NCBI GenBank assembly: GCA_964247705.1
Contig: CAXTVQ010000014.1
Location: 10,944-74,943 of the forward strand
Source of the DNA: LMUY01 sp964247705
Lineage (GTDB): Bacteria; Pseudomonadota; Alphaproteobacteria; Acetobacterales; Acetobacteraceae
Reading direction: 5' to 3'
Length of the DNA stretch: 64,000 nt
A program made the position numbers and the translations under genes. Below are positions 24,803 to 33,569 of the stretch, one piece after another; within the stretch, counting starts at the first letter, position 1; each line of letters begins with the position of its first letter. The notes under the pieces were generated by a model, which worked only from the letters and a program-made list of their open reading frames with translations, had not been told where the DNA came from and did not search any database.

Positions 24803-25123
24803 ATGACCCGGCTGCTCGTTCTCGCTGGTGCCGCCACCTTGGCCGCACTCTCTGCGCTGCCCAGGGCCTATGCCGAAGAGGTGCCGTCCTTCCTGCAGAA
24901 CGGAGACCAGTTCTGCACCAGTGAGGCCGATTTCGACGACCTGATCGCGCACAGCAAGGTGCGCGCCGGATCGGCCATCGAGACCTGCATCATGGTGGAC
25001 AAGCCGACGCGGGTGGCGGTGATGCGCGGGCGCGGCGGTGCGAAGTCCATGGTCCGCGTGATCAGCGGTCCGCTGGCCTACGAGATCGGCTGGACCAACG
25101 GGAAGCTTCCCTTGGCGAAGTAG
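24803..25123 (+). CDS. Small exported protein of unknown function
   Basis: A 106-residue protein with a signal peptide (TRLLVLAGAATLAALSALPRAYA). The mature 80 residues have two cysteines (FCTSEADF and ETCIMVD) that could pair in the periplasm, and a basic MRGRGGAKSM segment. I do not recognise the family. ATG 24803 was chosen so that the signal peptide is at the start, and ATG 24764 is the alternative. It lies 63 bp after glnD. Confidence 0.7.
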   Translation: MTRLLVLAGAATLAALSALPRAYAEEVPSFLQNGDQFCTSEADFDDLIAHSKVRAGSAIETCIMVDKPTRVAVMRGRGGAKSMVRVISGPLAYEIGWTNGKLPLAK

Positions 25124-25222
25124 GGGCGCTGCCCAGCCGCAACCCCGTCCGGCCGTAGGCGTTCGCAGAAGAACCCGCCCGCCGCTGTTCGCTCGGCCGG
25201 GCTTCTGCGTGGAGCAGCCGTC

Positions 25223-25807
25223 ATGAAGCCGCCTACCGAACTCGACAAGAACGGCAACCTGATCACCCACCCGACCGGCGCCAATGAAGGCCACCCCAGC
25301 TACCTCTACGATCCGTCCAAGCATGAGGACCAGATCGTCGTCATGTATCAGACGCCGGAGGCCGCCCAGGAAGCAATCAAGATGCTCGGCGCTGAAGGCT
25401 TGGCTGGCGACGCCTACGTGACCGATCGTACCGAGGACGGTGCAAATGCCGGCGTCAATGCCGAGGGCGGCAGCACCGGGCTATGGGGCAGCCTCAAGGG
25501 CCTGTTTGCGCCCGACGACGAGGTGCACGGCCTGGCTGAAGGCGTCCGTCGTGGCCACGCCCTGCTGGTGCTGCACCCGGCGTTGGAAACCCGCAACCGG
25601 GTGATCGAGATCCTGGAGGCCTCCAACCCGATCGATTTCGACGCCCGGCTGGAGCAGTGGCGCACCGACGGCTGGCGCAACCTCGCCCAGCAGGAGGCTG
25701 CCACGATGGGGGCCGAGACCGACGCCCGCCCCCGGGTCGGCGTGCGCGACACGACGAGGGGAAGCGGCGCCGTGCGCAGCTATTTCGCTCCTCGCAGCCA
25801 GGATTGA
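25223..25807 (+). CDS. General-stress-like protein with N-terminal YflT-type domain
   Basis: A 194-residue cytosolic protein. Residues 25-105 resemble the YflT/general stress protein 17M fold: VVMYQTPEAAQEAIKMLGAEG followed by a Gly-rich linker and GVRRGHALLVLHP. The tail has RLEQWRTDGWRNL. The family is linked to stress in other bacteria but has no proven activity. Similarity is judged by pattern only. Its TGA is overlapped by the TTG start of the following lipoprotein gene, so the two are translationally coupled. Confidence 0.65.
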   Translation: MKPPTELDKNGNLITHPTGANEGHPSYLYDPSKHEDQIVVMYQTPEAAQEAIKMLGAEGLAGDAYVTDRTEDGANAGVNAEGGSTGLWGSLKGLFAPDDEVHGLAEGVRRGHALLVLHPALETRNRVIEILEASNPIDFDARLEQWRTDGWRNLAQQEAATMGAETDARPRVGVRDTTRGSGAVRSYFAPRSQD

Positions 25808-26328
25808 GCACCCGGGCGGCCGCTTTGGCCGTCACCCTCCTTGCAGCCGGCTGCGCATCGCCCGGTTTGAAGCAGTTCGCCGGAACCGTCCCCGCCTTCG
25901 ACCCGGTGACGTTCTTCACCGGCCACGTCGTCTCCTGGGGGGTGCTGGAGAACCGCTCCGGCTACCCCACCGAGGTGATTACCACCGACTGCCAGGGCGT
26001 GCTCGACGCCCCCGGTAATCTGCACATGGTCCAGCACCTGACGGAGGGGAACGATCGGCAGGTGCGCGACTGGCACATGCACCGGGTCAGCCCGACGCAT
26101 TTCGAGGCAACCGCCAACGACGTGGTGGGCGTGGCAAAGGGCGACGTGGACGGCCGTGTGTTCCACTGGACCTTCGTGCTGGCGCTCAAACCCGGCAACG
26201 CGCTGGAGAACGTCACGATGGATCAGTGGATGTACTTCGAAGATGACGGCTCGATGGTCAACCGCGACACGGTCCGCAAGTTCGGCGTGATCGTGGCCGG
26301 CGTCACGGAGCACTTCAAGCACGTGTAG
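25804..26328 (+). CDS. DUF3833-type lipoprotein
   Basis: A 174-residue lipoprotein. Starting at TTG 25804 gives a perfect lipoprotein signal: a basic start (STR), a hydrophobic stretch and the lipobox LAAGC (Cys 17). The mature domain has FFTGHVVSWGVLENRSGYP, a GVAKGDVDGR turn and TMDQWMYFEDDGSMVNRD, as in DUF3833 proteins. It would be anchored in the inner or outer membrane. The TTG overlaps the TGA of the upstream gene (TTGA), one of several such junctions in the window. No in-frame ATG or GTG lies upstream of the signal in a sensible place. Confidence 0.85.
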   Translation: MSTRAAALAVTLLAAGCASPGLKQFAGTVPAFDPVTFFTGHVVSWGVLENRSGYPTEVITTDCQGVLDAPGNLHMVQHLTEGNDRQVRDWHMHRVSPTHFEATANDVVGVAKGDVDGRVFHWTFVLALKPGNALENVTMDQWMYFEDDGSMVNRDTVRKFGVIVAGVTEHFKHV

Positions 26329-26377
26329 GCAGCGTTCTCTCCCCCACCATCAGGGGCGGGGGAAAGGGTGGCGGCAC

Positions 26378-26542
26378 TCACATCTGCATCGGTGCCGGCG
26401 GCTCTATCTCGGAGTCCGGCTCCCCCCCAGGCGGCGGCAGTTCGACCGGGGTCGGCTGCGGGCCGTCCGGATCGTCCAGAGGGGGCGGCGGCATCGGCGG
26501 TCCGGGTGGGACGATCGGTTCCGGCATTTGCGCGTGGATCAT
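26378..26542 (-). CDS. Small proline-rich protein
   Basis: A 54-residue protein starting MIHAQMPEPIVPPGPP. More than a third of the residues are proline, with acidic spots and no hydrophobic segment, so it is surely unfolded. The start at 26542 is fixed by a strong AAGGAG (minus strand, about 26550-26557). A longer ORF from 26641 has no ribosome site. Short proline-rich proteins of this style occur in related bacteria as far as I recall. Function unknown. Confidence 0.6.
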   Translation of the reverse strand: MIHAQMPEPIVPPGPPMPPPPLDDPDGPQPTPVELPPPGGEPDSEIEPPAPMQM

Positions 26543-26671
26543 GGCCGCTCCTTCCCTATGAGGGCGCGATCGATGGCTGTCCCGGGGGCCTTCCCGCTGG
26601 TCGATCGACGCCGCCGTTGCGCAGTCTAGCTCAATCGCCATCGGCCGGCAGCCCGTAGCAGGTCAGCCGGC

Positions 26672-27325
26672 TTAGGCCGGCGCCACCCGCATCCGCCGCA
26701 TCAGCCAGAGGCCCAGTAGCGACGCCAGCACGAACAGCCCGGCCGCCAGAACCATCTGCACGCCCCGGTCCACCCGCACGCCACCCCCGAGCAAGGCGAA
26801 CACGACGGTCTGCGGTACGTAGCCGATCGCCGAGGCCAGCAGGAACGGCACGGCCGCCACGGCGGACACGCCGGCCAGCAGGTTGAGCAGGATGTTGCTC
26901 CCAACCGGCAGCAACCGGAGCGTCAGCGTGGCGCTGAACGGGTGTTGGCTGAGCTGGCCGTCCAATCGCGCCAAGCGGCCCGTTATGCGCCGCGCCGCCC
27001 AGTCCCGCGCCACCAGCCGCGCCCACAGGAAGTCGGCGGCGCATCCCGCCACCTGCGCCAACAAGGCAAGTGCGCAGCCGGCCCAGGTGCCGAAGCCGAG
27101 CCCGGCGGCATAGGCCACGACCTGCCGCGGCACGCCCACGGCACAGGCCGCGGCGCCGGCCAATACGAACACGGCAGGCCCCGCCTGCGCCGGCGTATCG
27201 AGCGCACCACGCCCCCAGCCGCTGCGCACTGCCAACCCCGCCAGCAGCAGCCCGCCCAGCAGCAGCGCCGGTTTGCCCAGCACCGCCCCGCCGCGGACCA
27301 GTGCGCCTCGGACCTGGCCGCTCAC
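26672..27325 (-). CDS. VTT-domain (TVP38/TMEM64-like) inner-membrane protein
   Basis: A 217-residue membrane protein with about five hydrophobic segments. The VTT/SNARE-associated motif region is visible as AAGLGFGTWAGCALALLAQVAGC, broken by FLWARLVARDW, and FSATLTLRLLPVGSNILLNLLAG. Relatives act as lipid scramblases or transporters, and the bacterial DedA relatives affect undecaprenyl phosphate or membrane lipids. The start overlaps the stop of the glycosyltransferase by 4 bp (ATGA). The pairing with a dolichyl-phosphate-mannose-synthase-like enzyme suggests a role in lipid-linked sugars. That is inference. Confidence 0.9.
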   Translation of the reverse strand: MSGQVRGALVRGGAVLGKPALLLGGLLLAGLAVRSGWGRGALDTPAQAGPAVFVLAGAAACAVGVPRQVVAYAAGLGFGTWAGCALALLAQVAGCAADFLWARLVARDWAARRITGRLARLDGQLSQHPFSATLTLRLLPVGSNILLNLLAGVSAVAAVPFLLASAIGYVPQTVVFALLGGGVRVDRGVQMVLAAGLFVLASLLGLWLMRRMRVAPA

Positions 27326-28068
27326 GGCGCCCCCTCCGGCGCTTCCACCCCAGGCGTTTCAACGACCGGGCGCTTCCAGCGGCGTTGCAGCCAGTAGACG
27401 CCGGCCAGGTCGAAAATGCCGACCCATAGCCGGTCGAGCGTGCCGTAATTCGAGGCGCCACGCATGCGCGGCCGGTGGTTGACCGGCACCGACACCACCC
27501 GGCCGCCCTCGCGAATGAACAAGGCAGGCAGGTAACGGTGCATATGGTCGAAATGCGGCAGCGCCAGGAATGCATCGCGCCGGAACACTTTCAGGCCGCA
27601 GCCGGTATCGGGCGTCGCATCACCCAACAGGCCGGCCCGGATCCGGTTCGCCAGGCGGGACGCGATCCGCTTGGTCCGCGTGTCCCGCCGGGTGACCCGG
27701 TGCCCTGCGGTCAGCACCATCCCGGTCGCGGCCCGAGCCTGGGCGAGCAGGGCGGGGATGTCGGACGGGTCGTTCTGGCCGTCACCGTCCAGCGTCGCGA
27801 TCCAAACGCCCCGTGCTGCGCGCACCCCGGTCACGATCGCCGCACTTTGTCCACACGGCGAGCGATGCCGCCGCACGATCAGCGGCACCGATCCTGACAG
27901 CATAGCCAAACGGGCAGCGGTTGCATCCGTGCTGCCGTCATCCACGTATACGATCTCGTGCGAAACGCCGGCGAGGGCGGTTTCGATCTCTTCGACCAGC
28001 GGAGCGATGTTGGATGCCTCGTTGCGCACGGGAACGACGACGGACAGGAATGGATCGTTTTGTGTCAC
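27322..28068 (-). CDS. Glycosyltransferase family 2 (dolichol-phosphate mannosyltransferase-like)
   Basis: A 248-residue GT2 enzyme. The nucleotide-sugar fold is seen as LSVVVPVRNEASNI, YVDDGSTDAT and LDGDGQNDPSDI (the metal-binding DxD type), with PCGQSAAIVTGVRAA between. There is no membrane helix at the C-terminus, so it is the short DPM1/ArnC-like type without an anchor. It likely transfers a sugar from a nucleotide to a polyprenyl phosphate at the cytosolic face. It is coupled to the VTT protein by a 4-bp overlap and divergent from ctaA. Confidence 0.92.
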   Translation of the reverse strand: MTQNDPFLSVVVPVRNEASNIAPLVEEIETALAGVSHEIVYVDDGSTDATAARLAMLSGSVPLIVRRHRSPCGQSAAIVTGVRAARGVWIATLDGDGQNDPSDIPALLAQARAATGMVLTAGHRVTRRDTRTKRIASRLANRIRAGLLGDATPDTGCGLKVFRRDAFLALPHFDHMHRYLPALFIREGGRVVSVPVNHRPRMRGASNYGTLDRLWVGIFDLAGVYWLQRRWKRPVVETPGVEAPEGAP

Positions 28069-28157
28069 AGGCGCGACCTAGCACTCGCTTAATCGTGGCG
28101 CAAAATACACGCACCAGGTGCTGCACAATGATATTTAACGTCGCTATAACGTAACTC
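28069..28157. promoter_or_regulatory. Divergent intergenic region upstream of ctaA and the glycosyltransferase
   Basis: An 89-bp AT-richer gap between two divergent genes. It contains the palindrome GCACCAGGTGC (28111-28121), a possible operator, and AATGATATTTAACG (28127-28140), which is -10-like. The promoters of both genes must lie here. No named binding site is recognised. Confidence 0.35.
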
Positions 28158-29276
28158 ATGCCTTTCGACATAGACGGCCCAGCACGACGGATTGAGACGG
28201 CTCGCGACACCGCTAACCGGCATCTTGTCGCCGTTTGGCTGTTTGCGGTTTGCGCCATGCTCTGGGTGATGATCGTGCTCGGTGGGGCCACCCGCCTGAC
28301 CGGCTCGGGGCTCTCGATCATGGAGTGGGCGCCGCTCTCCGGCATAGTGCCGCCCTGGTCGCAGGCCGAATGGCAGCGCCTGTTCGCCCTCTATCAAAAA
28401 ATCCCGCAATACCAGCTTATTAACCAGGGCTTCGGCATCGACGGCTTCAAGCACATTTTCTGGCTGGAGTGGACGCACCGCCTCTGGGGGCGGCTAATCG
28501 GGTTCGTTTTCCTTGTTCCGCTGGTGATACTCGGGCTGCGCGGCGCCATCCGCCGCGGCTTGTGGTTGCGCCTGGGAGGACTGTTCCTGCTGGGCGGCCT
28601 GCAGGGCGCGGTCGGCTGGTTCATGGTCGAGTCGGGGTTCGCCGCCGATAGCACCGCCGTGTCGGCGTACCGCCTTGTGGCGCATCTCACGCTGGCGCTG
28701 CTCCTGTATGGCGCGATCCTGTGGACGGCGCTCGGCGTCTTGCGGCCAGGTGGCCCCCGTGTCGTCCGGAGCCGGTTGCTGAGCCGGTTGCTTCTAGGGT
28801 GCGGGATCCTGTTGCCGGTGACCATTGTCGCGGGTGGCTTCGTCGCCGGGCTGCATGCCGGGCTGATCTACAACAGCTTCCCATTCATGGGCGACGGCGT
28901 GGTGCCGCCTGACTATGCTTCCCTCCACCCCTTCATGCGAAACCTGACCGAGAACCTCGCCGCGGTGCAGTTTGACCATCGGCTGCTCGCGACCATCACG
29001 GCGTTGCTCGTGGCAGCATCGGCCGTGGTCGGTCTCAGCCGGAACCAGCCCCGTGCAGTGAGGCTTGCCGCCGGATGCATGGCGCTGGCCGTGGTGGCGC
29101 AATATGGCCTCGGGGTCGCCACGCTGTTGTGGGTCGTTCCGGTCGGTCTTGCGACAGCACATCAGGGCGTCGCGGTTCTGCTGTTGACGGCAACCCTCGT
29201 CACCATCCATGTGCAGCGGCGTCAGTCCTGGATCGGCGTGGATATGAACCGAGTGTCCGAGCAGCGCCGGCTTTGA
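28158..29276 (+). CDS. ctaA: Heme A synthase (COX15/CtaA family)
   Basis: A 372-residue inner-membrane protein with about eight membrane segments. It oxidises the C8 methyl of heme O to make heme A for aa3-type cytochrome oxidase. The four heme-ligand histidine regions are visible: WLEWTHRLWGR, VAHLTLALLLY, VQFDHRLLAT and TAHQGVAVLL. The N-terminal LGGATRLTGSGLSI is the family signature. It is long, as the alphaproteobacterial/mitochondrial class is. Its stop TGA is overlapped by a possible TTG start of the histidine kinase. Confidence 0.96.
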   Translation: MPFDIDGPARRIETARDTANRHLVAVWLFAVCAMLWVMIVLGGATRLTGSGLSIMEWAPLSGIVPPWSQAEWQRLFALYQKIPQYQLINQGFGIDGFKHIFWLEWTHRLWGRLIGFVFLVPLVILGLRGAIRRGLWLRLGGLFLLGGLQGAVGWFMVESGFAADSTAVSAYRLVAHLTLALLLYGAILWTALGVLRPGGPRVVRSRLLSRLLLGCGILLPVTIVAGGFVAGLHAGLIYNSFPFMGDGVVPPDYASLHPFMRNLTENLAAVQFDHRLLATITALLVAASAVVGLSRNQPRAVRLAAGCMALAVVAQYGLGVATLLWVVPVGLATAHQGVAVLLLTATLVTIHVQRRQSWIGVDMNRVSEQRRL

Positions 29277-30130
29277 TACTGGAACGGCAGACCCTTTCGG
29301 ACGTCTCCGGACCGGGCAAGGTGCAACGCGCCGACGAGGCTGTGTCCGTGCAAAAGTCGCACCAATCGGAAACGGGCCAGTTATCCTCCGGCGCGCAAGC
29401 CCGCTTTCTTGCGACCATGAGCCACGAGCTGCGGACTCCGCTCAATGTGGTCATCGGCTTTTCCGAAGCGATGATGCGCGACTCGGGCGGTGCGCTGGCC
29501 CGGGAGCAAACCTTGGAATACGCGACGTCCATCAACGAGGCCGGGCGGCAGCTTCTCACGTTGGTGGACGTCATCCTGGATGTGGCCCGGGTCGAGGCAG
29601 GGCAGTTCGACCTGCCGTCGGACCTGATGGACGTCGCCCACATCGTGACTTCGGTGGTGGGCCAAGCGGCCGACAGCGCTTGTGCGGGTGCGTTGTCGCT
29701 TACGGCGGACATGCCTTTCCACCTGCCGCTGATGCGAGGCGACGAACGCCGCATTCGCCAGGCGCTCGGGCACATGATCGGCAATGCGATCAAGTTCACG
29801 CCAGGCGGCGGCTCGGTGCGGGTCTCTGGACGGCTGGATGAACGAACCGGGGACTTGCTGGTTCTCGTCAGCGACACCGGCATCGGCATTGCCGACGCCG
29901 ACCTGCCTCGCGCGTTTGAGCCGTTCGTGCAGTTGGACGCAAGTCTGTCGCGGCGCTTCCCTGGCAGCGGCCTCGGCCTATATGTGAGTCGGATTACAGC
30001 CCGCGCCCATGGGGGAGATTTGATCCTGAGCAGTCAACCGGACGTCGGCACCACCGCCGTGCTCCGGTTGCCGGCACACCGTCTCGTCGCCCCGCCGTCT
30101 CAGCTTATGTCCTCGCAACTCTCGCCCTGA
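29273..30130 (+). CDS. Cytosolic sensor histidine kinase lacking a sensor domain
   Basis: Up to 285 residues with only the catalytic core. The phospho-acceptor His is in FLATMSHELRTPLNVV, the N-box is in GHMIGNAIKFTP, the G1 box is VSDTGIGI, then AFEPFVQ and the G2 box GSGLGLY. There is no membrane segment and no PAS or other input domain, and no response regulator is adjacent. The start is uncertain: TTG 29273 overlaps the ctaA stop, and GTG 29348 has GAGG eight bases upstream. The input may come through a partner protein. The signal is unknown. Confidence 0.88.
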   Translation: MILERQTLSDVSGPGKVQRADEAVSVQKSHQSETGQLSSGAQARFLATMSHELRTPLNVVIGFSEAMMRDSGGALAREQTLEYATSINEAGRQLLTLVDVILDVARVEAGQFDLPSDLMDVAHIVTSVVGQAADSACAGALSLTADMPFHLPLMRGDERRIRQALGHMIGNAIKFTPGGGSVRVSGRLDERTGDLLVLVSDTGIGIADADLPRAFEPFVQLDASLSRRFPGSGLGLYVSRITARAHGGDLILSSQPDVGTTAVLRLPAHRLVAPPSQLMSSQLSP

Positions 30131-30146
30131 TTGGATTCTACTGGCC

Positions 30147-31598
30147 ATGACGCTCGCTTTGTCCGCTTTGGCGACGACCGACCGGCTGTTTTTCGAGCGT
30201 GACGATGCGGCGCTGGACCGTGGCACTGCGGAGCGGTTGGTCGCCGAAACGCTGAACGGCTGTGACGACGGCGAGCTATTCCTGGAATACCGTGAGAGCG
30301 AGCAGATCGCGCTCGATGATGGACGGATCCGCCACGCCGGGTTCGAGAGCGGCTCGGGCTTCGGCCTGCGCGCGATCCTGGGCGAGGAGACGGGTTACGC
30401 CCATGCTGGCGAGGTAAGCGAGTCGGCCCTTCGCCGTGCCGCCGCGACTGTCTCGGCAGTACGGAATGGCCAGGGCGGTGGCGTCGCTGCCGAGCCGCCA
30501 CGGTCCAGCAATGCCCGTCTGTACGCCGACGTAAACCCGCTCGGCGAGATGGATTTCGGTGCGCGCACCGCGATCCTGGCCGAGATCGACGCCTACGCCC
30601 GTGCCAAGGACCCCCGGGTGAAGCAGGTCATGGCCAGCATGTATGGCGAGTGGCAGGCGGTGCAGATCGTGCGCGCCGATGGCCGGCGGGTCGCCGATCT
30701 CCGCCCACTGGTAAGGCTCAACGTTTCCGTCGTGGTGGAGCAGGATGGCCGGCGTGAGACCGGCGGCCATGGGACAGGCGGGCGGTTCGGCTACAGCCAG
30801 TTGCTGACTGCCGAGACCTGGCGCGCCGGCGTGGACGAGGCTTTACGCCAGGCGTTGGTGAACCTTGAAAGCCGCCCGGCCCCGGCCGGCGAAATGGAGG
30901 TCGTGCTCGGCAACGGCTGGCCCGGCATCCTGTTGCACGAGGCAATTGGCCACGGCCTCGAAGGTGACTTCAACCGCAAGAAGACGTCGGCCTTCGCCGG
31001 CTTGATGGGCCAGCGTATCGCCGCACCCGGCGTCACCATCGTCGACGACGGCACGATGCCCGACCGCCGCGGCAGCCTGACCGTGGACGACGAAGGCACG
31101 CCTTCCGGCCGCATGGTGATGATCGAGGACGGGATCCTGAAGGGCTACATTCAGGACCGGCTGAACGCCCGGTTGATGGGCGTGGCGCCCACCGGCAACG
31201 GCCGCCGCCAATCCTACGCGCACGCGCCGATGCCGCGGATGACGAATACGGTAATGCTCGCCGGTCAGTATGAGCCGGAGGAAATGATCCGTTCCGTAAA
31301 GAACGGCCTGTATGCGGTGAACTTCGGTGGTGGCTCGGTGGACATCACCTCCGGCAAGTTCGTGTTCTCGGCAAGCGAGGCATACCGGATCGAGGATGGC
31401 AAGATCACCTCGCCAGTGAAGGGCGCTACGCTGATCGGCAACGGCCCGGACGCACTGACCAAGGTAACCATGGTCGGTAACGACCTGGCCCTGGATCCAG
31501 GCGTGGGCACGTGTGGTAAGAACGGCCAGGGTGTGCCCGTAGGCGTCGGCCAGCCAACGCTCAAGCTGGCCGGACTGACAGTAGGCGGAACGGTCTAA
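30147..31598 (+). CDS. tldD: Metalloprotease TldD
   Basis: A 483-residue subunit of the TldD/TldE protease, which degrades unfolded peptides and matures some modified peptides. The zinc motif HEAIGHGLEGDF lies at about residues 263-274, and the late Cys block GTCGKNGQGVPVGVGQPT is intact. The partner TldE (PmbA) is not in this window, as is common. It starts 16 bp after the kinase and may share its transcript. The length is normal. Confidence 0.96.
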   Translation: MTLALSALATTDRLFFERDDAALDRGTAERLVAETLNGCDDGELFLEYRESEQIALDDGRIRHAGFESGSGFGLRAILGEETGYAHAGEVSESALRRAAATVSAVRNGQGGGVAAEPPRSSNARLYADVNPLGEMDFGARTAILAEIDAYARAKDPRVKQVMASMYGEWQAVQIVRADGRRVADLRPLVRLNVSVVVEQDGRRETGGHGTGGRFGYSQLLTAETWRAGVDEALRQALVNLESRPAPAGEMEVVLGNGWPGILLHEAIGHGLEGDFNRKKTSAFAGLMGQRIAAPGVTIVDDGTMPDRRGSLTVDDEGTPSGRMVMIEDGILKGYIQDRLNARLMGVAPTGNGRRQSYAHAPMPRMTNTVMLAGQYEPEEMIRSVKNGLYAVNFGGGSVDITSGKFVFSASEAYRIEDGKITSPVKGATLIGNGPDALTKVTMVGNDLALDPGVGTCGKNGQGVPVGVGQPTLKLAGLTVGGTV

Positions 31599-31628
31599 CA
31601 GATCGCCGCTAAGGACGCCGGCCACACA

Positions 31629-31660
31629 AGGTTGGGCGGACATCGTCCGCCTTCAACCAT
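31629..31660. terminator. Bidirectional hairpin between tldD and the enoyl-CoA hydratase-like gene
   Basis: GGTTGGGCGGAC, loop ATC, GTCCGCC, TT, CAACC: a long GC-rich stem in a convergent gap, where it can end or protect both transcripts. It lacks a T-run, so Rho-independent ending is uncertain. A shorter relative lies at 14509. Confidence 0.55.
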
Positions 31661-31675
31661 CCGCCGAACCAAGCC

Positions 31676-32686
31676 TCAGGCGAACATCGCGTCGATCGTC
31701 TTTGGATCCACGTCGTCAAGCGTTGCCGGCGACCACTTCGGTGCCCGGTCCTTGTCGATCACCATCGCCCGGACCCCTTCCGCAAAGTCGGGATGCCGTG
31801 TCACGTGCCGTGTCAGCGCAAGTTCGGCCGCCAAAGCCTGCGGCAACGTGCGTGACGCACCTGCGCGGACGATTCGGAACGTCCACAACACCGCGCTGGG
31901 TGACATGCTCCGCAGCGTCAGCAGCGTCTGTCGGGACCACTCCGTATCGGCCCGTTCCAGCCGTGCCTCGATCTCACCGACGCTGTTCGCTCCAAAGCAG
32001 TCGTTGATCGCCGGCAAATGCTCAGCGACCGTTGGCTCGAATGGGCGGGCAACCGCGGCCAGTACTGCCGCGCCATCCACAGCAATCGCGTCCGGCAAAG
32101 CCGCGAAAGTCTCCCGATCCGTAAAGTGGGTTGCCAACCCGACGAACGCCGCGTCCGCCCCACTCATCCGGGCTCCGGTGAGCGCCATGTACATGCCCAC
32201 CGAGCCTCGCAACCGCGGCAGGATATATGTAGCGCCGATGTCGGGGAACAGCGCGATGCCGGTCTCCGGCATGGCGAACAGCGCCGTCTCAGTTACGACC
32301 CGGACCGACCCATGAACCGACAGGCCGATCCCACCCCCCATGCAAATGCCGTCGACGAACGCCACGAATGGCTTGGGGTAATCCGCGATCATCTGGTTGA
32401 GCGCGTATTCCGCTGAGAAGAAGGCTTCGACTGCCTCATACCGTTGGCCGACGCTGTCGGCACGCACCGCACGAATATCGCCGCCGGCACAAAAGGCTCG
32501 CCCACCAGCGCCTTCGATCATGACCACGTGCACTGACGGATCGTCCCGCCACCCTGCAACTGCGCCGGCGATCATGTGGATCATGCCGATATCGAGCGCA
32601 TTCAGCGCACGCGGGCGGTTGAGCGTTATCCGCCCAGCCCGCCCATCACGCCGGGCGAGGACAGTCGGCTCGACTGCCCCGCTCAC
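31676..32686 (-). CDS. Enoyl-CoA hydratase/isomerase-family protein, 3-hydroxyisobutyryl-CoA hydrolase-like
   Basis: A 336-residue crotonase-fold enzyme. The oxyanion-hole segments are RAFCAGGDIRAV and VDGICMGGGIGLS. The block FAMPETGIALFPDIGATYIL, with Glu and Asp, is the mark of 3-hydroxyisobutyryl-CoA hydrolase of valine breakdown. The long C-terminal part (about 120 residues beyond the crotonase core) fits that subfamily. The start overlaps the stop of the YqjE-like gene by 4 bp, an odd operon partner. Hydratase activity instead of hydrolase cannot be excluded. Confidence 0.88.
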   Translation of the reverse strand: MSGAVEPTVLARRDGRAGRITLNRPRALNALDIGMIHMIAGAVAGWRDDPSVHVVMIEGAGGRAFCAGGDIRAVRADSVGQRYEAVEAFFSAEYALNQMIADYPKPFVAFVDGICMGGGIGLSVHGSVRVVTETALFAMPETGIALFPDIGATYILPRLRGSVGMYMALTGARMSGADAAFVGLATHFTDRETFAALPDAIAVDGAAVLAAVARPFEPTVAEHLPAINDCFGANSVGEIEARLERADTEWSRQTLLTLRSMSPSAVLWTFRIVRAGASRTLPQALAAELALTRHVTRHPDFAEGVRAMVIDKDRAPKWSPATLDDVDPKTIDAMFA

Positions 32687-33120
32687 CGCCGCCGCTTGCG
32701 TTGCATGAACCCGGGCGTGATCGCACTCAATGCGCCCCGCCCCGCAGCCCGCACTGCCACACGGCCAACCGGATGCAGGAGAGCGCTGACGGCCAGGCTT
32801 TCCCGCATCTCCAACAAGGCCTGGTCGCGCACCTCCCGGGCCTCGGTCTCAATCCGGCTGGCTTTGCTGCTCGACGCGATCAGGCCGAAGATCAGCAGCA
32901 TGATCAAGTCGAACACGAGTACAACGACCGCTGCCCATATTGGAGCGATCACAAGCGACAACGCCTGAAATCCCACCACATGGACCATGATCAGTGTGGC
33001 GATGGCGAAGACGGCAGCGACCACGCCCCAGACGCCACGCCAAACCTGGCGTTTGATCAGCAGCTTGAACCGGAGCAGCTCCGCCTGGGCGGCTGTGCGT
33101 CCGAGGTCGACGGTGCGCAC
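32683..33120 (-). CDS. YqjE-like membrane protein (phage-holin-type family)
   Basis: About 145 residues with two adjacent membrane segments (VVAAVFAIATLIMVHVVGF and APIWAAVVVLVFDLIMLLIF) between charged helical ends. This layout fits the YqjE/Holin_X-type stress membrane proteins that accompany YqjD. The start is set at GTG 33120, five bases past the stop of the upstream YqjD-like gene. No clear ribosome site is seen, so the start is uncertain. It probably supports membrane integrity under stress, although the function is not proven. It is in an operon with yqjD-like and the hydratase-like gene. Confidence 0.72.
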   Translation of the reverse strand: MRTVDLGRTAAQAELLRFKLLIKRQVWRGVWGVVAAVFAIATLIMVHVVGFQALSLVIAPIWAAVVVLVFDLIMLLIFGLIASSSKASRIETEAREVRDQALLEMRESLAVSALLHPVGRVAVRAAGRGALSAITPGFMQRKRRR

Positions 33121-33125
33121 TGGGG

Positions 33126-33383
33126 TTAGCGGACGAAGCGGCCGAGTACGTAGCCGACAGCGCCTGCTACCGCGATCGCGATCAACGGACGCCCGCGGAC
33201 CTGCTCGGCTACGTTGTCCGCCTGGTCGCTCGTGTAATCCCGCGCCTGCTTCGCCACCGACTGGGCACGGTCCGCAGCGTCGGAGAGCGCCGGCGTCACG
33301 TGCTCGCCGACCAGTTGGTTGACCTGCTTGCGCAGTGCAGCGATCTGCGCTTGGGCGTCGTCGACTGTGTAGGAAGTGGCCAT
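33126..33383 (-). CDS. YqjD/ElaB-like (DUF883) tail-anchored protein
   Basis: An 85-residue protein with a long amphipathic helix (residues 8-60, AQAQIAALRKQVNQLVGEHV onward) and a short C-terminal membrane segment (LIAIAVAGAVGYVLGRFVR). This is the classic plan of YqjD/ElaB, proteins that tie ribosomes to the inner membrane in stationary phase in E. coli. Start ATG 33383 has GAGGAG upstream on the minus strand. It is followed by the YqjE-like gene, as in enterobacteria. Confidence 0.87.
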   Translation of the reverse strand: MATSYTVDDAQAQIAALRKQVNQLVGEHVTPALSDAADRAQSVAKQARDYTSDQADNVAEQVRGRPLIAIAVAGAVGYVLGRFVR

Positions 33384-33569
33384 GGGTGCAAACTCCTCGG
33401 TTGCCTTCGTTCGGTCGCGTAAGAACGCCCATCGCGCAACCGGGGTTGCCCTGGCCCGCCCAGAAACCAGCCGTTTTTTCGCGCCGCAACAGGCACGGGC
33501 GGATTGCTCTGACTGCCACCCGCCCGGTAGGGTCAATTCGACCCATCCTGGCCAGGACCGCCCCGCCGT

